Shown here: positions 37,988 to 48,248 of the stretch, piece after piece
Position numbering within the stretch: the first letter of the stretch is position 1
How the letters are laid out: each line of letters opens with the position of its first letter
Source: Dickeya dianthicola NCPPB 453
GTDB lineage: Bacteria > Pseudomonadota > Gammaproteobacteria > Enterobacterales > Enterobacteriaceae
NCBI RefSeq assembly: GCF_000365305.1
Contig: NZ_CM001841.1
Coordinates: forward strand, 4,287,946-4,351,945
DNA length: 64,000 bases
Reading direction: 5' to 3'
Made by a program: the position numbers and the translations under genes
Notes under the pieces: model-generated
Seen by the model: the letters and a program-made list of their open reading frames with translations, nothing else
Told to the model about the DNA's origin: nothing
The model's database searches: none

Positions 37988-39802
37988 ATGAGAATGACCA
38001 CAATTTCCCGGCGTCATGCTCTGGCGTCGCTGGTATCGGCATGCCTGATCGGCACCCCGGCATTAGCCGCAACCAGTACTACTCAGGCTCCGCAAAAGTT
38101 ACAGATCCCTACACTCTCTTACGATGATCACAGCGTTATGCTGGTGTGGGACGCGCCGGAAGACACGTCCAACATTACCGACTATCAGATTTACCAAAAT
38201 GGCCAGTTGATTGGACTCGCCAGCCAAAATAATGACAAAAACTCGCCGGCCAAACCGTACATCAGTGCGTTCTACAAAAGTGACGCCGCGAATTTTCACC
38301 ACCGGATTGTGCTGCAAAACGCTAAAGTCGATGGCCTGAAAGCCGTCACCGATTACCAGTTTACCGTTCGTGCGGTCTATGCCGATGGCTCGACCTCGAC
38401 CGACAGCAACACGGTTACCGCCACCACCACCGCAGTACCCAAAGTCATCAACATCACCCAGTACGGCGCCAAAGGCGACGGCACCACGCTTAATACCAGC
38501 ACGATTCAGAAAGCGATTGACGCCTGCCCAACCGGTTGCCGTATCGACGTTCCGGCCGGGGTGTTCAAAACCGGCGCTCTGTGGCTGAAAAGCGATATGA
38601 CGCTGAATCTGTTGCAGGGTGCGACGCTGCTGGGGTCGGACAATGCGGCCGACTATCCCGATGCGTATAAAATTTACAGCTACGTCTCGCAGGTACGCCC
38701 TGCTTCACTGCTGAACGCTATCGATAAAAACAGCTCGGCTGTGGGCACCTTTAAAAACATCCGTATCGTCGGTAAAGGCATTATCGACGGCAACGGCTGG
38801 AAACGCAGTGCGGATGCCAAAGATGAACTGGGCAATACCCTGCCGCAGTACGTGAAGAGTGATAACAGCAAAGTGAGCAAAGATGGCATTCTGGCGAAAA
38901 ACCAGGTGGCGGCGGCCGTGGCTACCGGCATGGATACCAAAACCGCCTACAGCCAGCGCCGCTCCAGTTTGGTCACCCTACGCGGCGTCCAAAACGCCTA
39001 TATCGCCGATGTCGCCATCCGCAACCCGGCTAACCACGGCATCATGTTCCTGGAAAGCGAGAATGTGGTGGAAAACGGCGTTATCCACCAGACGTTCAAT
39101 GCCAACAATGGCGATGGCGTCGAATTTGGCAACAGCCAAAACATCATGGTATTCAACAGCGTGTTCGATACCGGGGACGATAGCATCAACTTCGCAGCAG
39201 GGATGGGCCAGGACGCACAGAAGCAAGAACCTTCGCAAAACGCCTGGTTGTTCAACAACTTTTTCCGTCACGGCCACGGCGCTGTGGTGTTAGGCAGCCA
39301 CACCGGCGCAGGCATTGTCGATGTCCTGGCGGAAAACAACGTGATAACCCAGAACGACATCGGTCTGCGCGCCAAGAGCGCCCCGGCCATCGGCGGCGGC
39401 GCACATGGCATCGTGTTCCGCAATAGCGCGATGAAAAACCTGGCCAAACAGGCCGTCATCGTGACGTTAAGTTACGCCGACAACAACGGCACCATCGACT
39501 ACACCCCGGCCAAAGTGCCCGCACGATTCTATGACTTCACCGTCAAAAACGTCACCGTGCAGGACAGTACCGGCTCAAGCCCGGCGATTGAGATCACCGG
39601 CGACAGCAGCAAAGATATCTGGCATAGCCAGTTTATCTTCAGCAACATGAAACTCAGCGGCGTAAGCCCGACTTCAATCAGCGACCTGAGCGACAGCCAG
39701 TTCAACAACCTGACGTTCAGCAATCTGCGCAGCGGCTCTTCACCGTGGAAATTCGGCACGGTGAAAAACGTCACCGTGGACGGCAAAATCGTCACCCCCT
39801 GA
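37988..39802 (+). CDS. Exo-poly-alpha-D-galacturonosidase, GH28 (PehV/PehW/PehX family), copy 2
   Basis: A 604-aa paralogue of the preceding gene, collinear along the whole length, with the same FnIII-like N-terminal domain (MLVWDAPEDTSNITDYQIYQNG) and GH28 domain motifs NNGDGVEF, DTGDDSIN, HGHGAVVLGSHTG and GLRAKS. One visible difference is DTGDDSIN for DTGDDCIN. The signal peptide MRMTTISRRHALASLVSACLIGTPALA differs from copy 1 and contains SRRHALA, loosely like a Tat motif. Two ATG codons (37988, 37994) are possible starts. A strong terminator follows and then the convergent rep gene. Confidence 0.92.
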   Translation: MRMTTISRRHALASLVSACLIGTPALAATSTTQAPQKLQIPTLSYDDHSVMLVWDAPEDTSNITDYQIYQNGQLIGLASQNNDKNSPAKPYISAFYKSDAANFHHRIVLQNAKVDGLKAVTDYQFTVRAVYADGSTSTDSNTVTATTTAVPKVINITQYGAKGDGTTLNTSTIQKAIDACPTGCRIDVPAGVFKTGALWLKSDMTLNLLQGATLLGSDNAADYPDAYKIYSYVSQVRPASLLNAIDKNSSAVGTFKNIRIVGKGIIDGNGWKRSADAKDELGNTLPQYVKSDNSKVSKDGILAKNQVAAAVATGMDTKTAYSQRRSSLVTLRGVQNAYIADVAIRNPANHGIMFLESENVVENGVIHQTFNANNGDGVEFGNSQNIMVFNSVFDTGDDSINFAAGMGQDAQKQEPSQNAWLFNNFFRHGHGAVVLGSHTGAGIVDVLAENNVITQNDIGLRAKSAPAIGGGAHGIVFRNSAMKNLAKQAVIVTLSYADNNGTIDYTPAKVPARFYDFTVKNVTVQDSTGSSPAIEITGDSSKDIWHSQFIFSNMKLSGVSPTSISDLSDSQFNNLTFSNLRSGSSPWKFGTVKNVTVDGKIVTP

Positions 39803-39817
39803 CCGGGAGTGACCCGC

Positions 39818-39847
39818 ACGCCGGGCCGCCGCGCCCGGCGTATTTTC
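39818..39847 (+). terminator. Terminator after exo-polygalacturonase copy 2
   Basis: A 9-bp GC-rich stem ACGCCGGGC/GCCCGGCGT followed by ATTTTCC, between the convergent polygalacturonase and rep genes. Confidence 0.8.
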
Positions 39848-39852
39848 CTTCA

Positions 39853-41877
39853 TCACTCTTTGTCTCTGGCCTTTGCCAGTTGAGCGCGCAGGTTAGCCAG
39901 ATGGTTCTGCCCTTTCTGCATCCGCTCCTGCGGGCTGGCGACCTTGCGTTCGGTTTCCCACATCACATCGTCCTGCGGCAACTCCAGCAGAAAACGGCTC
40001 GGCTCCGGGCGAATCAACTCACCATATTGCCGCCGCTCGCGACACAGGGTGAAGGTCAGTTCTTTCTGCGCGCGGGTGATACCGACATAGGCCAGACGGC
40101 GCTCCTCATCGATATTATCCTCATCGATGCTGGTCTGGTGCGGCAACAATCCTTCTTCCATGCCGACCAGATACACATACGGGAACTCCAGCCCCTTGGA
40201 CGCGTGCAGCGTCATCAGTTGCACCTGCTCCAGCTCTTCCTCGGCTTCGTTACGCTCCATCATGTCGCGCAGAGTAAACCGGGTCACCACCTGAGTCAGC
40301 GTCATCGGCTCGTCAAGGTCGCTGCCTTCCAGCATCTCCGTCATCCAGGTAAACAGCGTATTGACGTTTTTCATGCGCATTTCCGCCGCCTTCGGACTCG
40401 GCGAGGTTTCGTACAACCAGCTTTCGTAATCCAGACCGTGGATCAGGTCACGCACCGCCTTAACCGGCTCTGGCTCCGCCAGCCGGGCGATGTCGCCCAT
40501 CCACTGGGTGAAACGCTGCAATGACTCCAGCCCGCGCCCGCTCAGGGTCTGGCTCAGCCCCATGTCGAAGCTGGCGTTGAACAGGCTGCGATTACGCTGA
40601 TTGGCCCACTCGCCCAGCTTCTGCAATGTCGCCGGGCCGATTTCGCGCTTCGGCGTATTCACGACGCGCAGAAACGCGCTGTCGTCTTCCGGGTTGGTCA
40701 GCACGCGCAAATAAGCCAGCAAATCCTTGATTTCCGGGCGGGAGAAAAACGACGTGCCGCCGGAAATGCGGTAAGGGATGCGGTTTTGCATCAGCACTTT
40801 TTCAAACAACCGCGACTGATGGTTGCCGCGATAAAGAATAGCGTAGTCGCCGTACTGGGTTTTCCGGATGAAGTGATGGGCAATCAGTTCCCCCACCACC
40901 CGTTCGGCCTCGTGGTCTTCGTTATTGGCGGTGATGATTTTCAGCTCTTCGCCATAACCCAGCTCGGAGTAAAGCCGCTTTTCGAACACGTGCGGGTTGT
41001 TGGCGATCAGAATATTGGCGGCCTTGAGAATACGACCGGACGAGCGGTAATTCTGCTCCAGCTTGATCACCTGCAACTGCGGAAAATCCTGCTGCAACAG
41101 CGACAAATTTTGCGGGCGGGCGCCGCGCCAGGAGTAAATCGACTGGTCGTCATCACCCACCACGGTAAAACGTGCCCGGCTGCCGACCAGCAGCTTTATC
41201 AGCTCGTACTGGCTGGTGTTGGTGTCCTGATATTCGTCCACCAGCAGATAGCGCAGGCGGTTCTGCCAGCGCTCACGCACTTCTTCATTACGTTTGAGCA
41301 GCAGCGTCGGCAACAGGATCAGGTCATCAAAATCCAGCACGTTGCAGGCGCGCAGGTGCTCGTCATATAAACGGTAGCAATGCGCGAATAACCGGTCCTG
41401 TTCCGAGCGCGCCAGCGCCGCCGCCTGCGCCGGGTCAATCAGGTCGTTTTTCCAGTTGGACAGGGCGGACACCAGCTGTTGCAGCAAGTCTTTGTCATTC
41501 TGCAACCATAGCTCGGTCAGCTCTTTCAGCAGCGCCAGCTGATCCTGATCGTCAAACAGCGAAAAATTGGACTTCATGCCCAGCGCGGCGTATTCGCGCT
41601 TGATGATCTCCAGCCCCAGCGTATGGAAGGTGGCGATCAGCAGACCACGGGTTTCCTTACGCCCCAGCGTCTGCGCCACACGCTCCTTCATCTCCCGCGC
41701 GGCCTTATTGGTAAAGGTCACCGCGGCGATGTGGCGCGCCTGATAACCGCAGCCACGAATCAGGTGCGCGATTTTCTGGGTAATCACCCGGGTTTTGCCG
41801 GATCCCGCCCCGGCCAGTACCAGACAGGGACCGGTCACAAATTCAACGGCGTGTTGTTGGCTGGGATTCATGCGCAT
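39853..41877 (-). CDS. rep: ATP-dependent DNA helicase Rep
   Basis: A 674-aa superfamily 1 helicase that clears proteins ahead of the replisome. Motifs: [15 protein letters not shown], Ia [77 protein letters not shown]. Start [13 protein letters not shown] at 41877 matches the E. coli length of 673; the frame is open 20 residues further upstream without family similarity. Confidence 0.97.
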   Translation of the reverse strand: MRMNPSQQHAVEFVTGPCLVLAGAGSGKTRVITQKIAHLIRGCGYQARHIAAVTFTNKAAREMKERVAQTLGRKETRGLLIATFHTLGLEIIKREYAALGMKSNFSLFDDQDQLALLKELTELWLQNDKDLLQQLVSALSNWKNDLIDPAQAAALARSEQDRLFAHCYRLYDEHLRACNVLDFDDLILLPTLLLKRNEEVRERWQNRLRYLLVDEYQDTNTSQYELIKLLVGSRARFTVVGDDDQSIYSWRGARPQNLSLLQQDFPQLQVIKLEQNYRSSGRILKAANILIANNPHVFEKRLYSELGYGEELKIITANNEDHEAERVVGELIAHHFIRKTQYGDYAILYRGNHQSRLFEKVLMQNRIPYRISGGTSFFSRPEIKDLLAYLRVLTNPEDDSAFLRVVNTPKREIGPATLQKLGEWANQRNRSLFNASFDMGLSQTLSGRGLESLQRFTQWMGDIARLAEPEPVKAVRDLIHGLDYESWLYETSPSPKAAEMRMKNVNTLFTWMTEMLEGSDLDEPMTLTQVVTRFTLRDMMERNEAEEELEQVQLMTLHASKGLEFPYVYLVGMEEGLLPHQTSIDEDNIDEERRLAYVGITRAQKELTFTLCRERRQYGELIRPEPSRFLLELPQDDVMWETERKVASPQERMQKGQNHLANLRAQLAKARDKE

Positions 41878-42062
41878 GGTGTTTCGTGCTCGACGTTCAA
41901 ACGGAAAGGGGATGATAACAGAAGAGGATTGTAGCAAAAGTCAGGGCCGGGGCGAGGATCCATTAGCCCGCTTCTGAACGCGCCCCGCATTTCCTTTCCT
42001 GATAAGGGGGTGCTAGGCTGTGCCTTGCAACATCGGCTTACCCTTTGCTAAAGGAGCGTACT

Positions 42063-42344
42063 ATGGCAAATACCGCGGCAGCATTGCACATTCTGGTGGA
42101 TACCGAACAACAGGCCACCGACATTCTGTCTCAACTGGAGAAGGGAGCAGATTTTCAGCAGTTGGCAAAAAAACATTCAACCTGCCCGTCAAAGCATAAC
42201 GGCGGCGATTTGGGAGAATTCCGCAAAGGCGACATGGTGCCGGATTTTGATAAAGCGGTGTTTTCCTGCGAACTGCTCAAACCCGTCGGCCCGGTCAAAA
42301 CCCAGTTCGGCTACCACATCATCAAGGTGCTGTACCGTAACTAA
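42063..42344 (+). CDS. ppiC: Peptidyl-prolyl cis-trans isomerase C (parvulin)
   Basis: A 93-aa cytosolic parvulin. It begins [18 protein letters not shown] and has the parvulin core [32 protein letters not shown], ending [15 protein letters not shown] start at 42063, where AAAGGAG lies upstream, rather than 42045. In E. coli ppiC sits next to ilvC; here putA/putP intervene. Confidence 0.96.
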   Translation: MANTAAALHILVDTEQQATDILSQLEKGADFQQLAKKHSTCPSKHNGGDLGEFRKGDMVPDFDKAVFSCELLKPVGPVKTQFGYHIIKVLYRN

Positions 42345-42376
42345 CTGAGGGGCGGCGCATGCCGCCTCTTCAGATA

Positions 42377-45300
42377 TTATCCTATCGTCATCAGGCTGGC
42401 GTTGCCGCCGGCCGCTGCGGTGTTGATGCTCAGCGAGCGCTCGATCAGCAGCCGTTCCAGCACAATGTCGGTTTCGCCGCGGGACAACCCCTGCACGCCG
42501 ACAATCGCGCCGTCGCGCTGCGCCAGTTGTTCGCTCAGGTGGCGCAACCGATCGGCGTCGCCATGAAAAATCACCGCGTCAAACCGGCTGTCGTCGGTCA
42601 CCCCGTCACGACAAAACGCCACCCGCGTTTGCACCGCCTCGGGCAGTTGCCGATACAGCGCCTGCCGTTCGGGCGCCTCGACCCACAACGCCCGGCTGCC
42701 CACCGCCAGCACCGCCGCCAGTTGCACCAGCGCGTCATCGTCATTATCCGCCACGCACAGCACCTGCTCGCGCGGCAGCAGCGTATAGGTATCGCGCTCG
42801 CCGGTGGGGCCGGGCAACACCCGCACGGTGCCGCTCTGCGTCAGTTCGCCATAACGCTGGCAGCATGAAACCAGCACGTCACGCTGAACCTGCCGTGCCC
42901 ACGACGCCAGCGCTTGCAATCCGGCCAGCAGCGGCTGGCGTGCGGCGACATCCGCCGGACGCTCGCGGTCCTGACGGGCCAGCGTCCGTATCGCCGCGTC
43001 CTGCGGACGGTGCGATAACAAACGGTGAAGATAGAGCGGCCCGCCCGCTTTAGGTCCGGTACCGGACAACCCTTCGCCGCCGAACGGCTGCACGCCGACC
43101 ACCGCCCCGACCATATTGCGGTTCACATACAGGTTGCCCACCGTCGCCTGGCTGGTTACCCGGTTAATCGTCTCGTCAATCCGGGTATGCAGGCCGAGCG
43201 TGAGCCCGTAACCGGCGGCGTTGATGTGCCCGATAAGCGCATCCAGCTGATTACGGGAGTAACGCACCACATGCAGCACCGGTCCGAACACCTCCTGTTG
43301 CAAATCGCCCACGCTCTCCAGTTCAATCAACGTCGGCGGGATGAAATGCCCGCGCGCCCACTCTTGCTGGTCCTGACTGTTCGGCCACGCCGCCTGAAAC
43401 ACCGGCCGCCCTTTCGTTCTCAGGGTTTGAATATGGCGCGCAATCCGCTGTTTCGCCTCGGCGTCGATCAACGGTCCGATGTCGGTGGAAAGCCGCTCCG
43501 GATTGCCCATGCGGCACTCCGCTATCGCCCCACGCAGCATCGCCAAGGTTTTTTCCGCCACTTCCTCTTGCACGCACAACAGCCGCAACGCCGAACAACG
43601 CTGGCCGGCGCTGTCGAACGCCGAGGTCACGACATCCGCCACCACCTGCTCGGTCAACGCGGAGGAATCGACAATCATCGCGTTGATGCCGCCGGTTTCG
43701 GCGATGAGCGGCGTGGTGCGCCCCTGCGGGTCGAGCCGTCCGGCCAGCATCCGCTGCAACTGCGCGGCAACAACGGTGGAGCCGGTAAACATCACCCCTC
43801 GAACCCGCTCGTCGCGCACCAGTGCTGCGCCGACGGTTTCGCCGGCGCCCGGCAGCAATTGCAGCACACCGACCGGCACCCCGGCCTCGTGCAGTATCTG
43901 TACCGCCTGCGCGGCAATCAGCGGGGTCTGTTCCGCCGGTTTGGCCAGCACACTGTTACCCGCCGCCAGCGCCGCCGCTATCTGGCCGGTGAAAATCGCC
44001 AGTGGAAAGTTCCACGGGCTGATACACACCACCGGCCCTAGCGGGCGATAGTCATGATTGTTGAACGTCTCGCTGACCTGAGCGGCGTAGTAACGCAGGA
44101 AATCCACCGCTTCACGCACTTCCGCCACCGCGTTCGCCAGCGTTTTACCTGCCTCGCGCACCAGCAACCCCAACAAATGCTGTTGCCGGCTTTCCAGCAA
44201 GTCGGCGGCGCGCGACAGAATCGCCGCCCGTTCGGCAGCCGGGGTGGCAAACCAGATATCGCCGGCGCTGGCAGCCTGTTCCAATGCCTGCGCGATGTCT
44301 TGCGGTTGCGCCTCGCGCACATACCCCACCACATCGCGCTGCTCCGCCGGGTTAATCACCGGCCGGCTGTCGCCACCGCTATCGCCCTCAACGGCCAGCA
44401 TCGGTTGCGCCTGCCACGACCGGGCGGCGCTGGTCAGTAATGCGCTGGACAGCGACGCCAGCCGGTGCTCGCTGGACAAATCCAACCCGCCGGCATTGCG
44501 CCGCGTGCCGCCATAGAGCGCTCGCGGCAACGGAATACGCGGATGCGGTTGCCCGACCAGCCCGTCACGCGCCGCCAGCGCTTCCGTTTCGCTTACCGGG
44601 TCGGCCACCAGCGCCTCCAGCGCCACCGACGGGTCGGCAATCCGGTTGACAAACGAGGTGTTGGCGCCGTTTTCCAGCAACCGGCGCACCAGATAAGCCA
44701 GCAGCGTTTCATGGGTGCCGACCGGTGCGTAAATCCGGCACGGGCGGTTCAGTTTGCCGTCCGCCGCCTTACCCACCACCTGCTCATACAAGGGCTCGCC
44801 CATGCCGTGCAGGCACTGGAATTCATACTGCCCCGGATAGTAGTTGTTGCCCGCCAGATGGTAGATAGCGCTGAGCGTATGGGCGTTGTGGGTGGCGAAC
44901 TGCGGGTAAATCAGGTTCGGCGCCGCCAGCAGGCGGCGGGCGCAGGCCAGATAGGAAACATCGGTGTACAGCTTGCGGGTGTACACCGGATAGCCTTCCA
45001 GCCCGTCCATCTGGGCGCGCTTGATTTCACTGTCCCAGTAGGCGCCTTTCACCAGCCGAATCATCAGCCGCCGTTGGCTGCGGCGCGCCAGATCGACCAG
45101 CGCGTCAATCACGAACGGACAGCGTTTCTGGTAAGCCTGAATCACAAAGCCGATGCCGTTCCACCCCGCCAGTCGGGGTTCAAAACACAGGCGTTCCAGT
45201 AAATCGAGCGACAGCTCCAGCCGGTCGGCCTCTTCGGCATCGATGTTGATGCCGATATCGTATTGCCGCGCCAGCAGCGTCAGCGCCAGCAGGCGCGGAT

Positions 45301-46354
45301 AAAGCTCGTCCATCACCCGCTCGTACTGTGCCCGGCTGTAACGCGGATGCAACGCCGACAGTTTGATGGAAATACCCGGCCCTTCGTAAATACCGCGTCC
45401 GCCAGCGGCTTTACCGATGGCGTGAATCGCCTGCTGGTAGGCGGTTAAATAGGCCTCGGCGTCATCGCCGGTCAGCGCCGCCTCGCCCAGCATATCGTAG
45501 GAATAACGGAAACCACGCTCTTCCCGCTTACGGGCATTCGCCAGCGCCTCGGCGATGGTTTCCCCGGCCACGAACTGCTCGCCCATCAGCCGCATCGCCA
45601 TGTCCACGCCTTTACGCACCAGCGGCTCGCCGCTTTTGCTGATAATACGGTTGAGCGCGCCGGAAAGATGGGATTCGTTGTGAGTGGAAACCAGCTTACC
45701 GGTGACCAGCAATCCCCAGGCGGCGGCGTTGACGAACAACGAGGCGCTGCGCCCGACGTGCGACTGCCAGTTGCCGGTACTGATTTTGTCGCGGATCAAC
45801 GCATCCCGCGTGGGTTTGTCCGGGATACGCAGCAGCGCTTCCGCCAGACACATCAGCGCCACTCCTTCTTGCGACGACAGCGAGAATTCCTGCAACAGGC
45901 TCTGCACCATGCCGGCACGCCCGCCGCTGTTTTTCTGCCTGCGTAATTTCTCAGCCAACCCTGCCGCCAGCGCGCTGGCCGCGTGCGACACAGCGCCCGG
46001 CATACGTGCCTGCTCCAGCAGCATCGGCACCATTTCCGTTTCCGGCCGCCGGTACGCGGCGGTAATAGCCGAGCGCAGCACCGACTGCGGCAACACCTGT
46101 TCAGCGAAGTTCAGAAACGGTTGATGGGTTTCTTCTTGTGGCAATTGCGGCATAATCTCTGCCGCCTCAATCAGGTCCTGCCCGACCGGATGAGGAATTT
46201 CAGGCGTGTCCGCACCACTTTCAAGGCGTTCGAGATAGCTGAAAATGGCCTGTTTAATCAGCCAGTGCGGCGTGCGGTCAATGCGCTGCGCCACGGCTTT
46301 GAGACGCTCGCGCGTGGCCTCATCGAGCTTAACGCCCATAGTAGTGGTGCCCAT
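42377..46354 (-). CDS. putA: Trifunctional PutA: proline dehydrogenase, P5C dehydrogenase and put repressor
   Basis: A 1325-aa enzyme that oxidises proline to glutamate in two steps, and represses put genes when proline is absent. In order: ribbon-helix-helix DNA-binding domain (about 1-47, MGVKLDEATRERLKAVAQRID), FAD proline dehydrogenase barrel (about 260-570, with GPGISIKLSALHPRYS and RLVKGAYWDSEIKRAQ), and aldehyde dehydrogenase domain (about 650-1120). The last includes CISPWNFPLAIFTGQ and AFDSAGQRCSALR with the catalytic cysteine. The C-terminal NTAAAGGNASLMTIG is conserved. It is divergent from putP and associates with the membrane when reduced. Confidence 0.97.
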   Translation of the reverse strand: MGTTTMGVKLDEATRERLKAVAQRIDRTPHWLIKQAIFSYLERLESGADTPEIPHPVGQDLIEAAEIMPQLPQEETHQPFLNFAEQVLPQSVLRSAITAAYRRPETEMVPMLLEQARMPGAVSHAASALAAGLAEKLRRQKNSGGRAGMVQSLLQEFSLSSQEGVALMCLAEALLRIPDKPTRDALIRDKISTGNWQSHVGRSASLFVNAAAWGLLVTGKLVSTHNESHLSGALNRIISKSGEPLVRKGVDMAMRLMGEQFVAGETIAEALANARKREERGFRYSYDMLGEAALTGDDAEAYLTAYQQAIHAIGKAAGGRGIYEGPGISIKLSALHPRYSRAQYERVMDELYPRLLALTLLARQYDIGINIDAEEADRLELSLDLLERLCFEPRLAGWNGIGFVIQAYQKRCPFVIDALVDLARRSQRRLMIRLVKGAYWDSEIKRAQMDGLEGYPVYTRKLYTDVSYLACARRLLAAPNLIYPQFATHNAHTLSAIYHLAGNNYYPGQYEFQCLHGMGEPLYEQVVGKAADGKLNRPCRIYAPVGTHETLLAYLVRRLLENGANTSFVNRIADPSVALEALVADPVSETEALAARDGLVGQPHPRIPLPRALYGGTRRNAGGLDLSSEHRLASLSSALLTSAARSWQAQPMLAVEGDSGGDSRPVINPAEQRDVVGYVREAQPQDIAQALEQAASAGDIWFATPAAERAAILSRAADLLESRQQHLLGLLVREAGKTLANAVAEVREAVDFLRYYAAQVSETFNNHDYRPLGPVVCISPWNFPLAIFTGQIAAALAAGNSVLAKPAEQTPLIAAQAVQILHEAGVPVGVLQLLPGAGETVGAALVRDERVRGVMFTGSTVVAAQLQRMLAGRLDPQGRTTPLIAETGGINAMIVDSSALTEQVVADVVTSAFDSAGQRCSALRLLCVQEEVAEKTLAMLRGAIAECRMGNPERLSTDIGPLIDAEAKQRIARHIQTLRTKGRPVFQAAWPNSQDQQEWARGHFIPPTLIELESVGDLQQEVFGPVLHVVRYSRNQLDALIGHINAAGYGLTLGLHTRIDETINRVTSQATVGNLYVNRNMVGAVVGVQPFGGEGLSGTGPKAGGPLYLHRLLSHRPQDAAIRTLARQDRERPADVAARQPLLAGLQALASWARQVQRDVLVSCCQRYGELTQSGTVRVLPGPTGERDTYTLLPREQVLCVADNDDDALVQLAAVLAVGSRALWVEAPERQALYRQLPEAVQTRVAFCRDGVTDDSRFDAVIFHGDADRLRHLSEQLAQRDGAIVGVQGLSRGETDIVLERLLIERSLSINTAAAGGNASLMTIG

Positions 46355-46407
46355 ATCCGCTCCTGTTATAAAAAGTGGTGTTGGAAAGCAGAATCACTAT
46401 CGGGCAC

Positions 46408-46549
46408 GTTGCAACTTTGTGCAACCTTGTTAATAAATTACGCTTTCCACTATATTGCCGCCCGTTTCTCTGATCGGATAGCCGGCTGGCCAGCGACGCC
46501 CGCAAGGTTTTCCTTTGTGCCTGTCCGGCCGTCAGATGAAAGGTGCAAC
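46408..46549. promoter_or_regulatory. PutA operator cluster in the putA-putP control region
   Basis: The PutA motif GTTGCA (or its complement TGCAAC) occurs at 46408-46413 and, overlapping it as a palindrome, 46410-46415; also at 46420-46425 and 46544-46549. E. coli PutA binds GTTGCA repeats between putA and putP. The intact N-terminal DNA-binding domain of the adjacent PutA supports autoregulation here. Confidence 0.8.
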
Positions 46550-46632
46550 CTGTAGCAACGACATCGAATCCGCGACCGCGCTGAGTTTGCCGGGTCGCCG
46601 GACTAACGGATCTCATCACAATGGAGAACACA

Positions 46633-48132
46633 ATGACGACGATGAGCACACCCTTGCTGGTCACCTTTCTGGTGTACATATTCGGGATGGTGTTGATCGG
46701 CCTGATGGCCTATCGCGCCACCAACAACTTTGGCGACTATATTCTGGGTGGCCGCCGCATGGGGAGCGTGGTCACCGCGTTGTCCGCCGGCGCATCCGAC
46801 ATGAGCGGCTGGCTGCTGATGGGGCTGCCGGGCGCAGTCTTTCTGTCCGGCATTTCCGAAAGCTGGATTGCCATCGGCCTGACCATCGGCGCCTATCTGA
46901 ACTGGACCTGGGTGGCCGGGCGCCTGCGGGTGCATACCGAGATCAACCACAACGCCCTGACGCTGCCGGACTATTTCAGCCATCGTTTTGAAGATAAAAG
47001 CAAATTGCTGCGGGTGATTTCAGCGCTGGTGATTCTGGTGTTCTTCACTATTTATTGCGCCTCCGGCATCGTGGCGGGCGCCCGTCTGTTCGAAAGCACC
47101 TTTGGCATGAGCTATGACACCGCGCTGTGGGCCGGTGCCGCGGCCACCATCGCCTACACCTTTATCGGCGGCTATCTGGCGGTCAGTTGGACCGACACCG
47201 TGCAGGCCAGCCTGATGATTTTCGCGCTGATCCTGACGCCGGTCATCGTCATTCTGTCGGTGGGCGGCATCACGCCCTCGCTGGCGGTGATTGAAGCCAA
47301 AAGCCCGGCCAATCTGGATATGTTCAAAGGGCTGGATACCATCGCTATCCTGTCGCTGCTGGGCTGGGGGCTGGGCTATTTCGGTCAGCCGCATATTCTG
47401 GCGCGTTTCATGGCGGCGGACTCACACCACACTATCCGTAATGCCCGCCGCATCAGCATGACCTGGATGGTGCTCTGTCTGGCCGGCGCCGTCACCGTCG
47501 GTTTCTTCGGCATCGCCTATTTCACCGGTAACCCGACTCAGGCAGGCAACGTCAGCCAGAACGGCGAGCGGGTGTTCATCGAACTGGCGCGCTTGCTGTT
47601 CAACCCGTGGATCGCCGGCGTGCTGCTGTCGGCTATTCTGGCGGCGGTGATGAGTACGCTGAGTTGCCAGTTACTGGTCTGCTCCAGCGCCATCACCGAA
47701 GATTTGTACAAACCGTTTCTGCGCAAAAACGCCAGCCAGAAAGAGCTGGTGTGGGTCGGCCGCATCATGGTGTTACTGGTGTCGGTGGTGGCGATTGCAC
47801 TGGCGGTGAACCCCGAAAACCGGGTATTGGGGCTGGTCAGCTACGCCTGGGCCGGCTTCGGCGCGGCGTTCGGTCCGGTGATTCTGATTTCCCTGCTGTG
47901 GCCGCGCATGACCCGCAATGGCGCGCTGGTCGGCATGATGGTTGGCGCCGCCACGGTGATCATCTGGAAACAGTACGGCTGGCTGAATCTGTATGAAATC
48001 ATCCCCGGTTTCCTGCTGTCTTGCGCCGCGATTGTGGTAGTCAGCCTGCTGGGCCGTGCGCCTTCCGCCACCGTGACCGCGCGCTTCCATCAGGCCGAGC
48101 GGGAGTTTAAATCCGCGCCGGCGGATGCCTGA
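46633..48132 (+). CDS. putP: Sodium/proline symporter PutP
   Basis: A 499-aa sodium:solute symporter that imports proline for PutA. It has about 13 helices and the family blocks SAGASDMSGWLLMGLPGA, the Na+ site region, and GWGLGYFGQPHILARFMAADSHH. I use the ATG at 46633 because GGAG lies 6 nt upstream; the ATG at 46621 overlaps that site. A strong hairpin follows the gene, preceded by 15-bp repeats. Confidence 0.96.
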   Translation: MTTMSTPLLVTFLVYIFGMVLIGLMAYRATNNFGDYILGGRRMGSVVTALSAGASDMSGWLLMGLPGAVFLSGISESWIAIGLTIGAYLNWTWVAGRLRVHTEINHNALTLPDYFSHRFEDKSKLLRVISALVILVFFTIYCASGIVAGARLFESTFGMSYDTALWAGAAATIAYTFIGGYLAVSWTDTVQASLMIFALILTPVIVILSVGGITPSLAVIEAKSPANLDMFKGLDTIAILSLLGWGLGYFGQPHILARFMAADSHHTIRNARRISMTWMVLCLAGAVTVGFFGIAYFTGNPTQAGNVSQNGERVFIELARLLFNPWIAGVLLSAILAAVMSTLSCQLLVCSSAITEDLYKPFLRKNASQKELVWVGRIMVLLVSVVAIALAVNPENRVLGLVSYAWAGFGAAFGPVILISLLWPRMTRNGALVGMMVGAATVIIWKQYGWLNLYEIIPGFLLSCAAIVVVSLLGRAPSATVTARFHQAEREFKSAPADA

Positions 48133-48137
48133 TTCCC

Positions 48138-48182
48138 AATAACAATATCTCTAATAACAATATCGCCAATAACAACACGGCC
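48138..48182. repeat. Three 15-bp tandem repeats after putP
   Basis: AATAACAATATCTCT at 48138-48152, AATAACAATATCGCC at 48153-48167 and AATAACAACACGGCC at 48168-48182. The last merges into the terminator stem. It starts 5 nt past the putP stop. Confidence 0.85.
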
Positions 48183-48206
48183 CGAATCATCGGGCCGTGT
48201 TGTTTC
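48171..48206 (+). terminator. putP terminator
   Basis: A perfect 15-bp inverted repeat, AACAACACGGCCCGA with its complement, around loop ATCA. The T-containing tail TGTTGTTTC serves putP; on the other strand it may also stop ilvC transcription less efficiently. Confidence 0.85.
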
Positions 48207-48248
48207 TGATATGCAATAGGTTTAACGGCCTTAGCCGCTCTAATGGCT

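Noticed and set aside
37988..38068. Tat signal peptide on exo-polygalacturonase copy 2
   Set aside because: SRRHALA resembles the twin-arginine motif, but the third residue after RR is not the usual Phe/Leu-Lys pattern and the paralogue has an ordinary Sec peptide. Not asserted; kept only as a question in the findings.
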